A DNA stretch of 52,469 nt from Streptomyces violaceorubidus (GTDB taxonomy: Bacteria; Actinomycetota; Actinomycetes; Streptomycetales; Streptomycetaceae): NCBI RefSeq assembly GCF_000717995.1, contig NZ_JODM01000037.1, positions 1 through 52,469 of the forward strand, given 5' to 3'. A program made the position numbers and the translations under genes. The notes beneath the pieces were generated by a model. It was given only the letters and a program-made list of their open reading frames with translations, was not told the origin of the DNA and did not search any database. Of this stretch, positions 14,477-23,647 are shown in pieces (the stretch's first letter is position 1; each line of letters begins with the position of its first letter).

Positions 14477-16711
14477 TCAGGTGCGCACCAGCTCCCGTTC
14501 GTCGGGGCCGGCGCCCCGCTCCTCGGCCGTGCGCAGGCCCTCGCCCTCGACGTCCACGTTGGGCAGCGCGCGGTCCAGCCACTTCGGCAGCCACCAGGCC
14601 TTCTTGCCGAGCAGGGCGAGGACCGCGGGGACGATGGCCATGCGGACGACGAACGCGTCGAAGAAGACGGCGATCGCGAGGCCGAAGCCGATCATCTTCA
14701 CCATCGACTCGCTGGAGCCGATGAAGCCCGCGAAGACCGCCATCATGATCACGGCCGCGGCGGTGACGACCCGGGCGCCGTGCTTGAAGCCGGTGACGAC
14801 GGCCTGGTTCGGCTTCTCGCCGTGGACGTAGGCCTCCCGCATCCGGGTGACCAGGAAGACCTCGTAGTCCATGGCCAGGCCGAAGACCACGCCGACCATG
14901 AAGATCGGCATCATCGACATGACCGGTCCGGTCTCCTCGACGCCCATCAGGCCGGCCAGCCAGCCCCACTGGAAGACCGCGACGACCGCGCCGAGGGCCG
15001 CCATGACGGAGAGCAGGAAGCCGAGGGCCGCCTTGAGCGGGACCAGGATCGAGCGGAAGACCACGATCAGCAGGAGGAAGGCCAGGCCGACGACCAGGAC
15101 GAGGTAAGGCACCAGCGCGTCGTTGAGCTTCTGGCTGACGTCGATGTTCATCGCCGTCGAGCCGGTGACCAGGGTCTCGGCGCCGGTCTTGGCCTCGATG
15201 TCGCCGCCCGCGTCACGGATGGCGTGCACCAGGTCCTCGGTCTGCACGGAGGACGGCTTGGAGTCCGGGATCACGGTGATCGTCGCGGTGTCGCCGCCCT
15301 TGTTGGGGGAGGGCGGGGTCACCGCCACGACGCCGTCGAGGTCCTTGATCCGCTTCTCGACGTCGGTGAAGGCGTCCTTGGGGGCGTCGCTGCCCTTGGC
15401 GTCCACGACGACCACCAGGGGGCCGTTGAAACCGGGGCCGAAGCCCTCCGACAGCAGGTCGTAGGCGCGGCGCTGAGTCGTGGACGCGGGCTGGGAGCCG
15501 TCGTCGGGCAGGCCCAGTTCCAGGGAGGTCGCGGGGACCGCGGCGGCGCCGAGGCCGATGACGCCCAGGAGGAGGACGGCCAGGGGCCGGCGGACGACGA
15601 AGCTCGCCCAGCGGGTGCCCAGGTTGGCCTTGGGCCGGCCGTCCGGCTCGTCGGTCTTCGGCTCGCCCTTGCGGAGGCGGCCTAGCCGCTTGCCCTTCGC
15701 ACCCGCCGGCTTGACCCGGCGGCCGGCGTAGCCGAGCAGCGCGGGGATCATCGTCAGGGCGATCAGGACCGCGATGGCGACGGTGCCGGCCGCCGCGACG
15801 CCCATCTTGGTGAGCATCGGGATGTTGACGACCGCGAGGCCCACCAGGGCGATGACGACGGTGAGGCCGGCGAAGACGACCGCCGAGCCCGCGGTGCCGA
15901 CCGCCCGTCCGGCGGCCTCCTCGCGCTCGCGCCCCTCGGCGAGTTCCGCGCGGTAGCGGGAGACGATGAACAGGGCGTAGTCGATGCCGACCGCGAGGCC
16001 GATCATCATCGCCAGGATGGAGGTGGTCGAGCCCAGTTCGAGCGCGCTCGCCAGCGCGGTGATCGAGGAGACGCCGATGCCGACGCCGATCAGGGCGGTG
16101 AGCAGGGGCAGCCCGGCCGCGACCAGCGAGCCGAAGGTGATGACCAGGACGACCGCGGCGACCGCGATGCCGATGACCTCGGTGGCGCCGGTCTCCGGGA
16201 CGGCCTGGAGCGCGTCACCGCCGATCTCGACGGTCAGCCCGGCGTCGCGCGCCTGCTGGGCGGCGTCCTCCAGGGCGTCCTTGGTGGACTCCTCCAACTC
16301 CATGCCGGAGACGTCGTACTTCACCGAGGCGTAGGCGATCGTGCCGTCCTTGCTGACGGCGTCGCCGGTGTAGGGGTTGGTGACCGAGGCGACCTCGGAG
16401 CCGTCCGCGAGTTCGTCGACGGTCTTCGCGACGGTCGCCTTGTTGCCGGCGTCCGTCATCTTCTGGCCGGACGGTGCCTTGAAGACGACGCGTGCGGTCG
16501 CCCCGTCGGCGCTCTGGCCGGGGAAGCGCTGTTCCAGCAGGTCGAAGGCCTTCTGGGCCTCCGTACCGGGGATGGAGAAGGAGGAGTTGCCGGCGGGCGG
16601 GGCGCTGGCCGCGCCGACGCCGGCGAGCGTCAGCAGGGCCACCCAGATCAGGGCGACGAAGTGCCGTCGGCGGAAGGCGAGCCGGCCGAGTTTGTAGAGG
16701 AACGTGGCCAC
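14477..16711 (-). CDS. MMPL/RND-family membrane exporter
   Basis: A 744-residue transporter of the MmpL/actinorhodin-export-related RND family. Two halves each have one helix, an extracytoplasmic domain (about residues 40-190 and 375-530) and five further helices. The conserved proton-relay pair appears in each half as GLAVGIDYALF and GLAMDYEVFLV. Such proteins export lipids or drug-like compounds. The GTG start has GGGAG 9 nt upstream. It lies 110 bp downstream of a TetR gene in the same orientation and is probably its target. The C-terminal tail (after residue 710) is short and charged. Confidence 0.9.
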   Translation of the reverse strand: MATFLYKLGRLAFRRRHFVALIWVALLTLAGVGAASAPPAGNSSFSIPGTEAQKAFDLLEQRFPGQSADGATARVVFKAPSGQKMTDAGNKATVAKTVDELADGSEVASVTNPYTGDAVSKDGTIAYASVKYDVSGMELEESTKDALEDAAQQARDAGLTVEIGGDALQAVPETGATEVIGIAVAAVVLVITFGSLVAAGLPLLTALIGVGIGVSSITALASALELGSTTSILAMMIGLAVGIDYALFIVSRYRAELAEGREREEAAGRAVGTAGSAVVFAGLTVVIALVGLAVVNIPMLTKMGVAAAGTVAIAVLIALTMIPALLGYAGRRVKPAGAKGKRLGRLRKGEPKTDEPDGRPKANLGTRWASFVVRRPLAVLLLGVIGLGAAAVPATSLELGLPDDGSQPASTTQRRAYDLLSEGFGPGFNGPLVVVVDAKGSDAPKDAFTDVEKRIKDLDGVVAVTPPSPNKGGDTATITVIPDSKPSSVQTEDLVHAIRDAGGDIEAKTGAETLVTGSTAMNIDVSQKLNDALVPYLVLVVGLAFLLLIVVFRSILVPLKAALGFLLSVMAALGAVVAVFQWGWLAGLMGVEETGPVMSMMPIFMVGVVFGLAMDYEVFLVTRMREAYVHGEKPNQAVVTGFKHGARVVTAAAVIMMAVFAGFIGSSESMVKMIGFGLAIAVFFDAFVVRMAIVPAVLALLGKKAWWLPKWLDRALPNVDVEGEGLRTAEERGAGPDERELVRT

Positions 16712-16821
16712 GAGGGCGTACTCCCGGTCAGGTCGTGGGTCTTCAGGGCAGGGGTGATCAGCCCGACGACGTGAGCGGATACGTCAGGTGGGGCTCGGTG
16801 TCACTGGGGTGCAGGGACGTG

Positions 16822-17421
16822 TCAGTGGGTGGAGACGCCGAGGGCGGGGAGGATCACGGCGTCGATGTAGGAGGCGAGGAACGCCCGGGTCGGCGGCTGG
16901 TCGTCCAGCAGCGTGCGGGTCGCGAAACCGCCGACCATCATGTGCACGAGGAAGTCCAGCGCCGGACAGTCCGCTCTGATCTCACCGCGGTCGACGGCGC
17001 GTTGCAGCACACGCTGGAACTCCGCCATCTCCGGTTCGATGAGCTGTTCCCGGAACGCCTGGCGGAGGTCCGGGTTCTGGTGCAGCGCCATGGCGACACC
17101 CCGCATCAGCGCGGAGTTCTGCTCCATGGTGCAGTCGTCCTCGCGCACCATCAGGGCGTGCAGGTCGCCGCGGAGCGAGCCGGTGTCGACGTCGCCGATC
17201 TCGCCCGGCTTGTTGTGCCGGATGGCCTTCACGACCAGCTCCGGCTTGCCGCCCCACTGGCGGTAGAGCGTCGCCTTGCTGGACCGGGTGCGGGCGGCCA
17301 CGGCGTCCATGGTGAGGGCGTCGTAACCGACTTCGCGGAGCAGGTCGAGCACGGCCTCGTACAGCTCGGCCTCGCGCTCGGGAGTGATCCGGCTGCGGCG
17401 CGCGGTGACGGTCTCCGTCAT
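16822..17421 (-). CDS. TetR-family repressor next to MMPL exporter
   Basis: A 199-residue regulator. The N-terminal helix-turn-helix includes ALTMDAVAARTRSSKATLYRQW (about 37-58), the TetR signature, with YRQW in the recognition helix. A divergent C-terminal ligand domain follows. The ATG at 17421 has GAGGA 9 nt upstream; a GTG three codons earlier is possible. The perfect palindrome about 95 bp upstream is the likely operator. The repressor probably controls itself and the MMPL gene, and possibly the divergent tricorn gene. Confidence 0.9.
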   Translation of the reverse strand: MTETVTARRSRITPEREAELYEAVLDLLREVGYDALTMDAVAARTRSSKATLYRQWGGKPELVVKAIRHNKPGEIGDVDTGSLRGDLHALMVREDDCTMEQNSALMRGVAMALHQNPDLRQAFREQLIEPEMAEFQRVLQRAVDRGEIRADCPALDFLVHMMVGGFATRTLLDDQPPTRAFLASYIDAVILPALGVSTH

Positions 17422-17513
17422 CTCGCTCACTCCTCTCCGTCCCGTTCGGCCCGGTCCCCCGGACCAGAACGACACCGTTTCGTACACGACGAATGTACCC
17501 CACCCCCTAACGA

Positions 17514-17530
17514 AACGAAACGGTTTCGTT
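17514..17530. promoter_or_regulatory. TetR operator candidate
   Basis: A perfect palindrome AACGAAAC-G-GTTTCGTT lies between the divergent TetR and tricorn genes. A related half-site CCGTTTCGT is at 17475-17483, nearer the TetR gene, and a third CGAAAC copy lies just left of the palindrome. The size and form are typical of TetR-family sites. Confidence 0.65.
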
Positions 17531-17592
17531 CGTGGCGTGGGTCACGGTTGTCGGCACCGCATAAGTTGCCGGTACCCGGCGCCCGGAAAAGC

Positions 17593-20500
17593 ATGGGGTG
17601 GGTGAGTTATCTGCGCCTTCCGCACCTCAGTGGCGACCGGCTGTGCTTCGTGGCCGAGGACGACCTCTGGCTCGCCTCCCTCGACGGTCCGGGCCGGGCC
17701 TGGCGGCTCACCGTCGACCGCACCAAGGCCGGTCCCCCGCGCTTCTCCCCCGACGGCCGCCACATCGCGTACACCAGCTGGCGCAGTCTGGTGCCGGAGG
17801 TCCACCTGGTGCCGGTGGACGGCGGCCCCGGACGGCAGCTCACCCACTGGGGCGGCTTCGACACCCGGGTCTGCGGCTGGTCGCCCCCGGATCCCGACGG
17901 GAGCACCGCCGTCCTCGCCGTCGCCTCGCACGGCGAGCCCTTCTCGCACCTCACATGGGCCTACAAGGTCACCCCCGACGGCGACCCCGGCCGCAAGCTG
18001 CCCTGGGGGCCGGTCACCGACATCCAGGCCGCCGATCTCGACGGGGAGCGCAAAATCCTCCTCCTGACCGGCACCCCGCCGCACGAGCCTGCCGCCTGGA
18101 AGCGCTACCGGGGCGGCGCCACCGGCCGGCTCTGGCTGCACGGCGAGCGGCTCCTGCCCGACCTCGGCGGACACCTCGCCGCCCCCCTGTTCGTCGGCGG
18201 CCGGATCGCCTTCCTCTCCGACCACGAGGGCGTCGGCAACCTCTACTCCTGCGCCCACGACGGCACCGACCTGCGCCGCCACACCGACCACGACGCGTTC
18301 TACGCCCGCAACGCGTCGAGCGACGGCACCCGGGTGGTGTACCAGTGCGCGGGCGACCTGTGGATCGTGGAGGACCTCGCGCCCGGCTCGGCCCCGCGCC
18401 GGCTCGACGTGCGGCTGAGCGGGCCGCGCGCGGGACGGCGTACGTACCAGGTGCCCGCTGCGCAGCACGTGGGCGGCGTCTCGGTCGACGAGACGGGCCG
18501 CGCGAGCGCCGTCGTCGTACGCGGCAGCCTGTACTGGCTCACCCACCGCGACGGCCCGGCCCGCACCATCGCGGACACCCCGGGGGTACGGGTGCGGCTG
18601 CCGGAGATGCTCGGGGAGAGCGGACGGATCGCGTACGTGACGGACGCGGAGGGCGAGGACGCCGTCGAGATCTCCTACCTGCCCCGGGCGACCGGAGGCC
18701 GCGCGGCCCGACGGCTGGCCTCCGGACGCCTCGGCCGGGTCCTGGAGCTGGTCTCGGACCCCGCGGGCGACCGCCTCGCCGTCGCCTCGCACGACGGACG
18801 GCTGCTGATCCTCGACGTCGCGGAGCCGGACACGGAGGTGACACGGACGCTGGAGGCGGTGGACGCCGGGTACGCGGCGGACGCGGCGGACGCGGCGGAC
18901 GCGGCGGACGCGGCGGACGCGGCGGACGCGGCGGACGCGGCGGACGCGGCGGACGCGGCGGAGGGCAACGAGCCGGGCACGGGCACGGGCACGGGTACGG
19001 GTACGGGTACGGGGGGAGACAGCCCCGCCGAAGGCGAGCCGACGAACAGCGAACCGACGAACAGCGAGCCGACGGCAAGCGACCCCGCGGACAGCGACCC
19101 GACCCCGAGCGCACCCCCGGGCAGCGAACCCCCGGGCAGCGAGCCGACGCCCGGCGGCACGCCGGTCAACAGCACGACGGCAGGCGGCCCCGTCGCAGGA
19201 GACACGACGGCAGGCGGCCCCCCGGCCGAAGCCCCCCGCCCAGGCATCCCCCGCGACGACGCCCGCCCCGGCTCCGGACCGGCCGGACCGGCCGACGCGG
19301 ACCCCGGCATCGGACCGGCCGACGCGGACCCGCGCATCGGCGGCACCGCGGCACCGGGCGCCCCCGGCACCCCCGCGACCGCCGGAGGCCGGGTCACCGA
19401 GCTGATCCGCTCCGTCAACGGCCCCGTGCGCGACCTCGCCTTCTCCCCCGACGGGACCTGGCTCACCTGGTCGCACCCCGGCATCGGACGCACCCTGCGG
19501 CAGATCAAGATGGCCCGGATCGACGGCCCGGAGGGCACCCTCGTCGTCGACGTCACCAACGGCCGCTTCGAGGACGAGAACCCGGTGTTCACCCGGGACG
19601 GCCGCTACCTCGCCTTCCTGTCCTGGCGCGGCTTCGACCCGGTGTACGACGTGCACACCGGCGACCTGTCCTTCCCGCTGGGCTGCCGCCCCTACCTGGT
19701 GCCGCTGTCCTCCGCCACCCCCTCCCCCTTCGCCCTCAACCCCGAGGGCCGCCCCGCGGCCGGGGGCCTCGACCCCCTGGAGGACGAGCCCGGCGAGGGC
19801 GGCGCGGTCACCGTCGAGGTCGAGGGGCTGGAGAACCGGGTGACGCCGTTCCCGGTCACCGCCTCCAAGTACTCGGCGCTGGAGCCGGTCGCGGGCGGCG
19901 GCCTGGTCTGGCTGCGCTGGCCGATCTCGGGCGCGCTCGGCGAGACCTTCGCCAACCCGGCCGACCCGAGCGAACGGCCCACGCTGGAACACTTCAACCT
20001 GGCCAAGGCGAAGAAGTCCGAACTGGTCGACCACCTCGACTGGTTCCGGGTCAGCGGCGACGGCAGCCGCCTGGTCGTGCTCGACGAGGGCGAGCTGCGC
20101 GCCGTACCGGCGACCGAGGCGGGCGACGGAGACTCGACCACCTGGATCGACCTGCGCCGCATCCTGCACGAGGTCGACCCGGCCGCCGAGTGGCGCCAGG
20201 CGTACGACGAGGCGGGGCGGCTGATCCGCGCCTACTTCTGGGACCCCGGCATGTGCGGCATCGACTGGGACGCGGTCCTCGACCAGTACCGCCCGCTGCT
20301 CGAACGGGTCGCCTCCCCCGACGAGTTCGCCGACCTGCTGCGCGAGGTGCTCGGCGAGCTGGGCACCTCGCACGCCTACGTCGTCGCCGCCCGGCGCAAC
20401 GAGGGCCCGGCGCACTACCAGCGCTGGCAGGGCCTGCTCGGCGCCAACTTCGTCTGCCGGGACGGGCGGTGGGTGGCCAAGCGGATCCTGCCGGGCGACT

Positions 20501-21459
20501 CCTCCGACTCCAAGGCCCGCTCCCCGCTGGCCGGCACGGGCATCCGCGACGGAGCCGTCCTGACCCACGTCGACGGCCGCCCGGTCGATCCGGTCCTCGG
20601 CCCCTCCCCGCTGCTGGCGGGCGCGGGCGGTACGACGGTGGAGCTGACCTTCTCGCCCGGCGAGGGATGCCGGGGCCCCTCCCGCCGGGTCGCCGTCGTC
20701 CCGCTGGTCGACGAACGCCCCCTGCGCTACCAGGACTGGGTGGCCAAACGCCGCGAGGTGGTGCGGGAGCTGAGCGGCGGCCGGTGCGGCTACCTGCACA
20801 TCCCCGACATGGGCGGTTCCGGCTGGGCGCAGTTCAACCGCGACCTGCGCATGGAGGTGTCCCGGCCCGCGCTCATCGTGGACGTGCGCGGCAACGCGGG
20901 CGGACACATCAGCGAGCTGGTCATCGAGAAACTGACCCGGACCATCCTGGGCTGGGACCTGACGCGGGACGCCCAGCCGGTGTCGTACACCTCCAACGCG
21001 CCGCGCGGTCCGGTCGTCGCGGTCGCCGACGAGGCGACGTCCTCGGACGGCGACATGATCACGGCCGCGTTCAAGCTGCTGCGCCTCGGCCCGGTGGTCG
21101 GGCAGCGCACCTGGGGCGGCGTGGTCGGCATGACCGGCCGGCACCGGCTCGGCGACGGCTCGGTGATCACGGTGCCGATGAACGCGGCCTGGTTCGACGC
21201 CTACGGCTGGTCCGTGGAGAACTACGGCGTCGCCCCCGACGTCGAGGCGCTGCGCACACCGCTGGACTGGGCCGAGGGCCGCTATCCGGTCCTGGACGAG
21301 GCGGTGCGGCTGGCCCTGGAGCTGCTGGAGACCAACCCGCCCGCCACGCCGCCCGGTTATGACGCCGTACCGGACCGCTCGCGTCCGCCGCTGCCGCCGC
21401 GGGAGTGGGAATCGCCCCGTGAAACCCCTGGGAGCACGGGAAAGGGCGCCCACCCGTGA
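17593..21459 (+). CDS. tri: Tricorn protease homologue with repetitive insertion
   Basis: A 1288-residue cytoplasmic S41-type peptidase that degrades peptides released by the proteasome or other proteases. Order: six-bladed propeller (1-about 290), seven-bladed propeller (about 295-790, SPDG repeats), C1 helical domain, PDZ domain (about 945-1015) and C2 catalytic domain. Catalytic residues correspond to S926-H927 (GTSHAY), nucleophile S1151-D1152 (TSSDGDM) and E1209 (SVENYG). Residues 427-597 are a disordered insertion inside the second propeller: ten Ala-Ala-Asp/Glu repeats, a Gly-Thr tract, then Ser/Pro/Glu-rich repeats. Thermoplasma tricorn lacks this. A GTG at 17602 is an alternative start nearer the family N-terminus (SYLRLPHL). 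Confidence 0.92.
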   Translation: MGWVSYLRLPHLSGDRLCFVAEDDLWLASLDGPGRAWRLTVDRTKAGPPRFSPDGRHIAYTSWRSLVPEVHLVPVDGGPGRQLTHWGGFDTRVCGWSPPDPDGSTAVLAVASHGEPFSHLTWAYKVTPDGDPGRKLPWGPVTDIQAADLDGERKILLLTGTPPHEPAAWKRYRGGATGRLWLHGERLLPDLGGHLAAPLFVGGRIAFLSDHEGVGNLYSCAHDGTDLRRHTDHDAFYARNASSDGTRVVYQCAGDLWIVEDLAPGSAPRRLDVRLSGPRAGRRTYQVPAAQHVGGVSVDETGRASAVVVRGSLYWLTHRDGPARTIADTPGVRVRLPEMLGESGRIAYVTDAEGEDAVEISYLPRATGGRAARRLASGRLGRVLELVSDPAGDRLAVASHDGRLLILDVAEPDTEVTRTLEAVDAGYAADAADAADAADAADAADAADAADAADAAEGNEPGTGTGTGTGTGTGGDSPAEGEPTNSEPTNSEPTASDPADSDPTPSAPPGSEPPGSEPTPGGTPVNSTTAGGPVAGDTTAGGPPAEAPRPGIPRDDARPGSGPAGPADADPGIGPADADPRIGGTAAPGAPGTPATAGGRVTELIRSVNGPVRDLAFSPDGTWLTWSHPGIGRTLRQIKMARIDGPEGTLVVDVTNGRFEDENPVFTRDGRYLAFLSWRGFDPVYDVHTGDLSFPLGCRPYLVPLSSATPSPFALNPEGRPAAGGLDPLEDEPGEGGAVTVEVEGLENRVTPFPVTASKYSALEPVAGGGLVWLRWPISGALGETFANPADPSERPTLEHFNLAKAKKSELVDHLDWFRVSGDGSRLVVLDEGELRAVPATEAGDGDSTTWIDLRRILHEVDPAAEWRQAYDEAGRLIRAYFWDPGMCGIDWDAVLDQYRPLLERVASPDEFADLLREVLGELGTSHAYVVAARRNEGPAHYQRWQGLLGANFVCRDGRWVAKRILPGDSSDSKARSPLAGTGIRDGAVLTHVDGRPVDPVLGPSPLLAGAGGTTVELTFSPGEGCRGPSRRVAVVPLVDERPLRYQDWVAKRREVVRELSGGRCGYLHIPDMGGSGWAQFNRDLRMEVSRPALIVDVRGNAGGHISELVIEKLTRTILGWDLTRDAQPVSYTSNAPRGPVVAVADEATSSDGDMITAAFKLLRLGPVVGQRTWGGVVGMTGRHRLGDGSVITVPMNAAWFDAYGWSVENYGVAPDVEALRTPLDWAEGRYPVLDEAVRLALELLETNPPATPPGYDAVPDRSRPPLPPREWESPRETPGSTGKGAHP
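18874..18963 (+). repeat. 9-bp tandem repeat, ten copies, in tricorn gene
   Basis: Ten units of GCGGCGGAC (last unit ends GAG) encode (Ala-Ala-Asp)9-Ala-Ala-Glu. The copies are identical at DNA level, which suggests recent expansion by slippage. Confidence 0.93.
18976..19011 (+). repeat. 6-bp Gly-Thr tandem repeat in tricorn gene
   Basis: Units GGCACG then GGTACG encode a Gly-Thr dipeptide tract. It continues into imperfect 15-bp units encoding Glu-Pro-Thr-Asn-Ser. All lie in the disordered insertion of the tricorn protein. Confidence 0.85.
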
Positions 21460-21476
21460 CGACCGGGGGGCGCCCT
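21443..21476. terminator. Convergent hairpin after tricorn
   Basis: Arms AGGGCGCCC and GGGCGCCCT are 9 bp each with a 16-nt loop. The hairpin spans the tricorn stop codon and ends 20 bp before the end of the convergent small gene. It probably serves both directions. Confidence 0.6.
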
Positions 21477-21496
21477 CTCACCTCAGCGGCGGCGCG

Positions 21497-21724
21497 TCAG
21501 GCGTCGAAGCTGTCCTGGAGGCGCTCGTCCTCGTCGCGGCGGCGCGAGGACGGGTTCGGGTGCTCCGACTCGCGGCGGCGCGCGGCCGGGGAGGACGGGT
21601 CCATGTCGTCCTCGTCGCGACGGCGGTCGCGGTTCTGGAACTGGTCCCGCGCCTGCTCGGCACGCTGCTTGCCCTGCTGCTGCATGCGCTCGGCCTTGTC
21701 CTGGAACTGGTCCTTCATACCCAT
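21497..21724 (-). CDS. Small hydrophilic Streptomyces protein
   Basis: A 75-residue, strongly charged protein (MGMKDQFQDKAERMQQQGKQ start) with a predicted amphipathic helix for the first 30 residues, then Arg/Asp-rich disordered sequence containing two RRxDED stretches. AGGAG lies 9 nt upstream of the ATG; codon usage is typical of a coding gene. No catalytic motif or membrane segment is visible. Small proteins of this type are widespread in Streptomyces and some are stress- or sporulation-linked, but function is unknown here. Confidence 0.75.
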   Translation of the reverse strand: MGMKDQFQDKAERMQQQGKQRAEQARDQFQNRDRRRDEDDMDPSSPAARRRESEHPNPSSRRRDEDERLQDSFDA

Positions 21725-21812
21725 GTGGGCTCACTCCTGTGGTGATCGGGCCCGACCGGATCGGCCGGGCGCTCGATCAGATTCACACGGGCCGTGACCG
21801 TGCGCATGTCGA

Positions 21813-22706
21813 TCACTTACGGACCGTAGTCGTACTGGTCCGGCGCTGTTCGTCGGCCGCTCCACCGGCCCCGACCAGGCCCACCCGCAGGCCGTTGAGC
21901 CGGTCGCCGAAGCGCCGCATCTCGCGCTGCCCGACGGTGCCGATGACGGCCGGCAGACAGCCGCGCACGCCCTGCATGCCGCGCAGCCACCACTGCCCGT
22001 ACACGTGCGCGGAGCGGCGCTCGACGCCCTCCACGAGCCGGTCGACCGCCGGGCCCAGCGGGTACGTCTTGTTCGACGGCCAGGGCAGCCGCTGTCGCAA
22101 CTCCCGCATGACGTCGTCCTGGTCGGCGCCGCGCACCATGTCGGTGTCGGTCCAGGACAGGTAGCCGACGCCGACCTTCACGCCCCGGTGCCCGACCTCG
22201 CCGCGCAGGCTGTGCGCGTACGCCTCCACACCGGACTTGGAGGCGCAGTAGGCGCTCATCATCGGGGCGGGGGTGAGGGCGGCCAGCGAGGCGATCTGGA
22301 GCAGGTAGCCGCGGCTCTCCAGCAGCGCGGGCAGGAAGGCGCGGGCGGTGACGGCCGAGCCGATCAGGTTGACCTCGATGACCCGCCGCCAGGACTCCGG
22401 GTCGGAGTCGACGAAGGGACCGCCGGTGGCCACACCGGCGTTGGCGACGACGATGTCGACCTTGCCGAACCGCTCCTGGACCTCCGCCGCCACCCGGGCC
22501 ATCGCCTCGTGGTCGGTGACGTCGGCGTGCCAGTGGTCGCTGTCGCTGTGCAACCGGGCGGAGACCTGCTTGAGTTCGTCGGGCTCCAGCCCGACCAGGG
22601 CCACCTTCACCCCGCGCGCCGACAGCTTGCGGGCCATCAACTCCCCGACGCCCCGCGCCGCTCCGGTGACGACGGCGACCCGTCCTTCCAGGCTCACCCT
22701 GCTCAT
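21813..22706 (-). CDS. Short-chain dehydrogenase/reductase
   Basis: A 297-residue NAD(P)-dependent oxidoreductase. The nucleotide-binding motif TGAARGVG is at 14-21, NAG at 89-91, the catalytic Ser at 140, and Y153-x-x-x-K157 in YCASK. Relatives in this gene setting are annotated as ketone/alcohol dehydrogenases. The start overlaps the hydrolase stop as ATGA, and GAGGAG lies 5 nt upstream. As last gene of the BVMO operon it could interconvert an alcohol and the ketone substrate of the monooxygenase; that is inference. The C-terminal 50 residues are longer than a minimal SDR. Confidence 0.88.
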   Translation of the reverse strand: MSRVSLEGRVAVVTGAARGVGELMARKLSARGVKVALVGLEPDELKQVSARLHSDSDHWHADVTDHEAMARVAAEVQERFGKVDIVVANAGVATGGPFVDSDPESWRRVIEVNLIGSAVTARAFLPALLESRGYLLQIASLAALTPAPMMSAYCASKSGVEAYAHSLRGEVGHRGVKVGVGYLSWTDTDMVRGADQDDVMRELRQRLPWPSNKTYPLGPAVDRLVEGVERRSAHVYGQWWLRGMQGVRGCLPAVIGTVGQREMRRFGDRLNGLRVGLVGAGGAADEQRRTSTTTVRK

Positions 22707-23647
22707 GCGCTCTCCTCGACGGGTACGGCACGCTCACCGCGTGCGCTGGGTATGTAGGTGGCGGCGAGGGCCCGTATCTTGCCGCTGACCAGGTCCGGGG
22801 CCTCCACCGGCGTCATGTGGCCGAGCCCCGGCAGTTCCGTCAGGCCCACGCAGTCGGGCAGCGCGGCGGCCAGCGCACGGGCCTGCACGGGCGGGGTCAG
22901 CCGGTCCGCCGTACCGACCACGATCTCCACCGGCATCCGCAACTCCCGTACGCCGTGGTCGAGGTCGAGCAGGTCGAGCACCTGGGACCAGCCGTGCCGC
23001 ACCCGGCTCGGGCAGGCGTGCACGATCCGGGCGCAGGCCTCGACCATGTCCGGACCCGAACCGGGGCCCATCGTCCCGTACTTGAGGATCCGGCGGGCGA
23101 GCGGTGTGACCGGCCCGAGCGGCGCCCGGGAGCCCAGGATCCGCCGGGTCAGCCAGGTGCGTACCCGGCCCGCCCGCATCGGCAGCACGGTGGCGGACGC
23201 CACCAGCCGCGCGCTGCCCGTGCTGCACAGCAGGACGGCCGCCGCGTGCTCGCGCACCGCGGGCCGTCCCGCCGCGGCCATCAGCGTCATCCCGCCCATG
23301 GAGTGCCCGGCGATCACGGCCCGCTCGCCCGGCGCGAGGGTGGCGTCCAGGACGGCTTCGAGGTCGTCGGCGAGCGGCTCGGTGCCGTAGGCCGGGTTGG
23401 CCGGGCTGCGTCCGTGGCCGCGCTGGTCGTAGGCGATGACGCGGTGGTCGGCGGCCAGTTCGCGGATCTGCGCCGCCCAGAAGGCGGTGGAGCAGCACCA
23501 GCCGTGCGCGAGGACGACCGCGGGCGCGCCTTCGGGGCCGTGCACCTCGACGTGGATCCGGGCGCCGTCGGCGGCGGTGACGGTCAGCTCGCGGGCGGGC
23601 ACGGGCGGGGCGTACGGCCCGTCGGCGACGTGCAGCAGGCGGCTCAC
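22703..23647 (-). CDS. Alpha/beta-hydrolase (esterase candidate)
   Basis: A 314-residue alpha/beta-hydrolase. The nucleophile elbow is G114-H-S116-M-G-G, the oxyanion strand LAHGWCCS near 47-54, the acid probably Asp in VGTADRLTPP, and the His in GLGHMTPVEAP near the C-terminus. The GTG start overlaps the upstream BVMO stop as GTGA, and its own stop overlaps the SDR start. In this operon a natural role is hydrolysis of the ester or lactone made by the monooxygenase. Substrate is not deducible from sequence. Confidence 0.88.
   Translation of the reverse strand: MSRLLHVADGPYAPPVPARELTVTAADGARIHVEVHGPEGAPAVVLAHGWCCSTAFWAAQIRELAADHRVIAYDQRGHGRSPANPAYGTEPLADDLEAVLDATLAPGERAVIAGHSMGGMTLMAAAGRPAVREHAAAVLLCSTGSARLVASATVLPMRAGRVRTWLTRRILGSRAPLGPVTPLARRILKYGTMGPGSGPDMVEACARIVHACPSRVRHGWSQVLDLLDLDHGVRELRMPVEIVVGTADRLTPPVQARALAAALPDCVGLTELPGLGHMTPVEAPDLVSGKIRALAATYIPSARGERAVPVEESA

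Noticed and set aside
17542..21453. A 1303-codon open frame on the minus strand opposite tricorn
   Set aside because: It is the antisense shadow of a clear tricorn gene. Its sequence is low-complexity Arg/Gly/Val without family motifs, a usual artefact of GC-rich codon bias.
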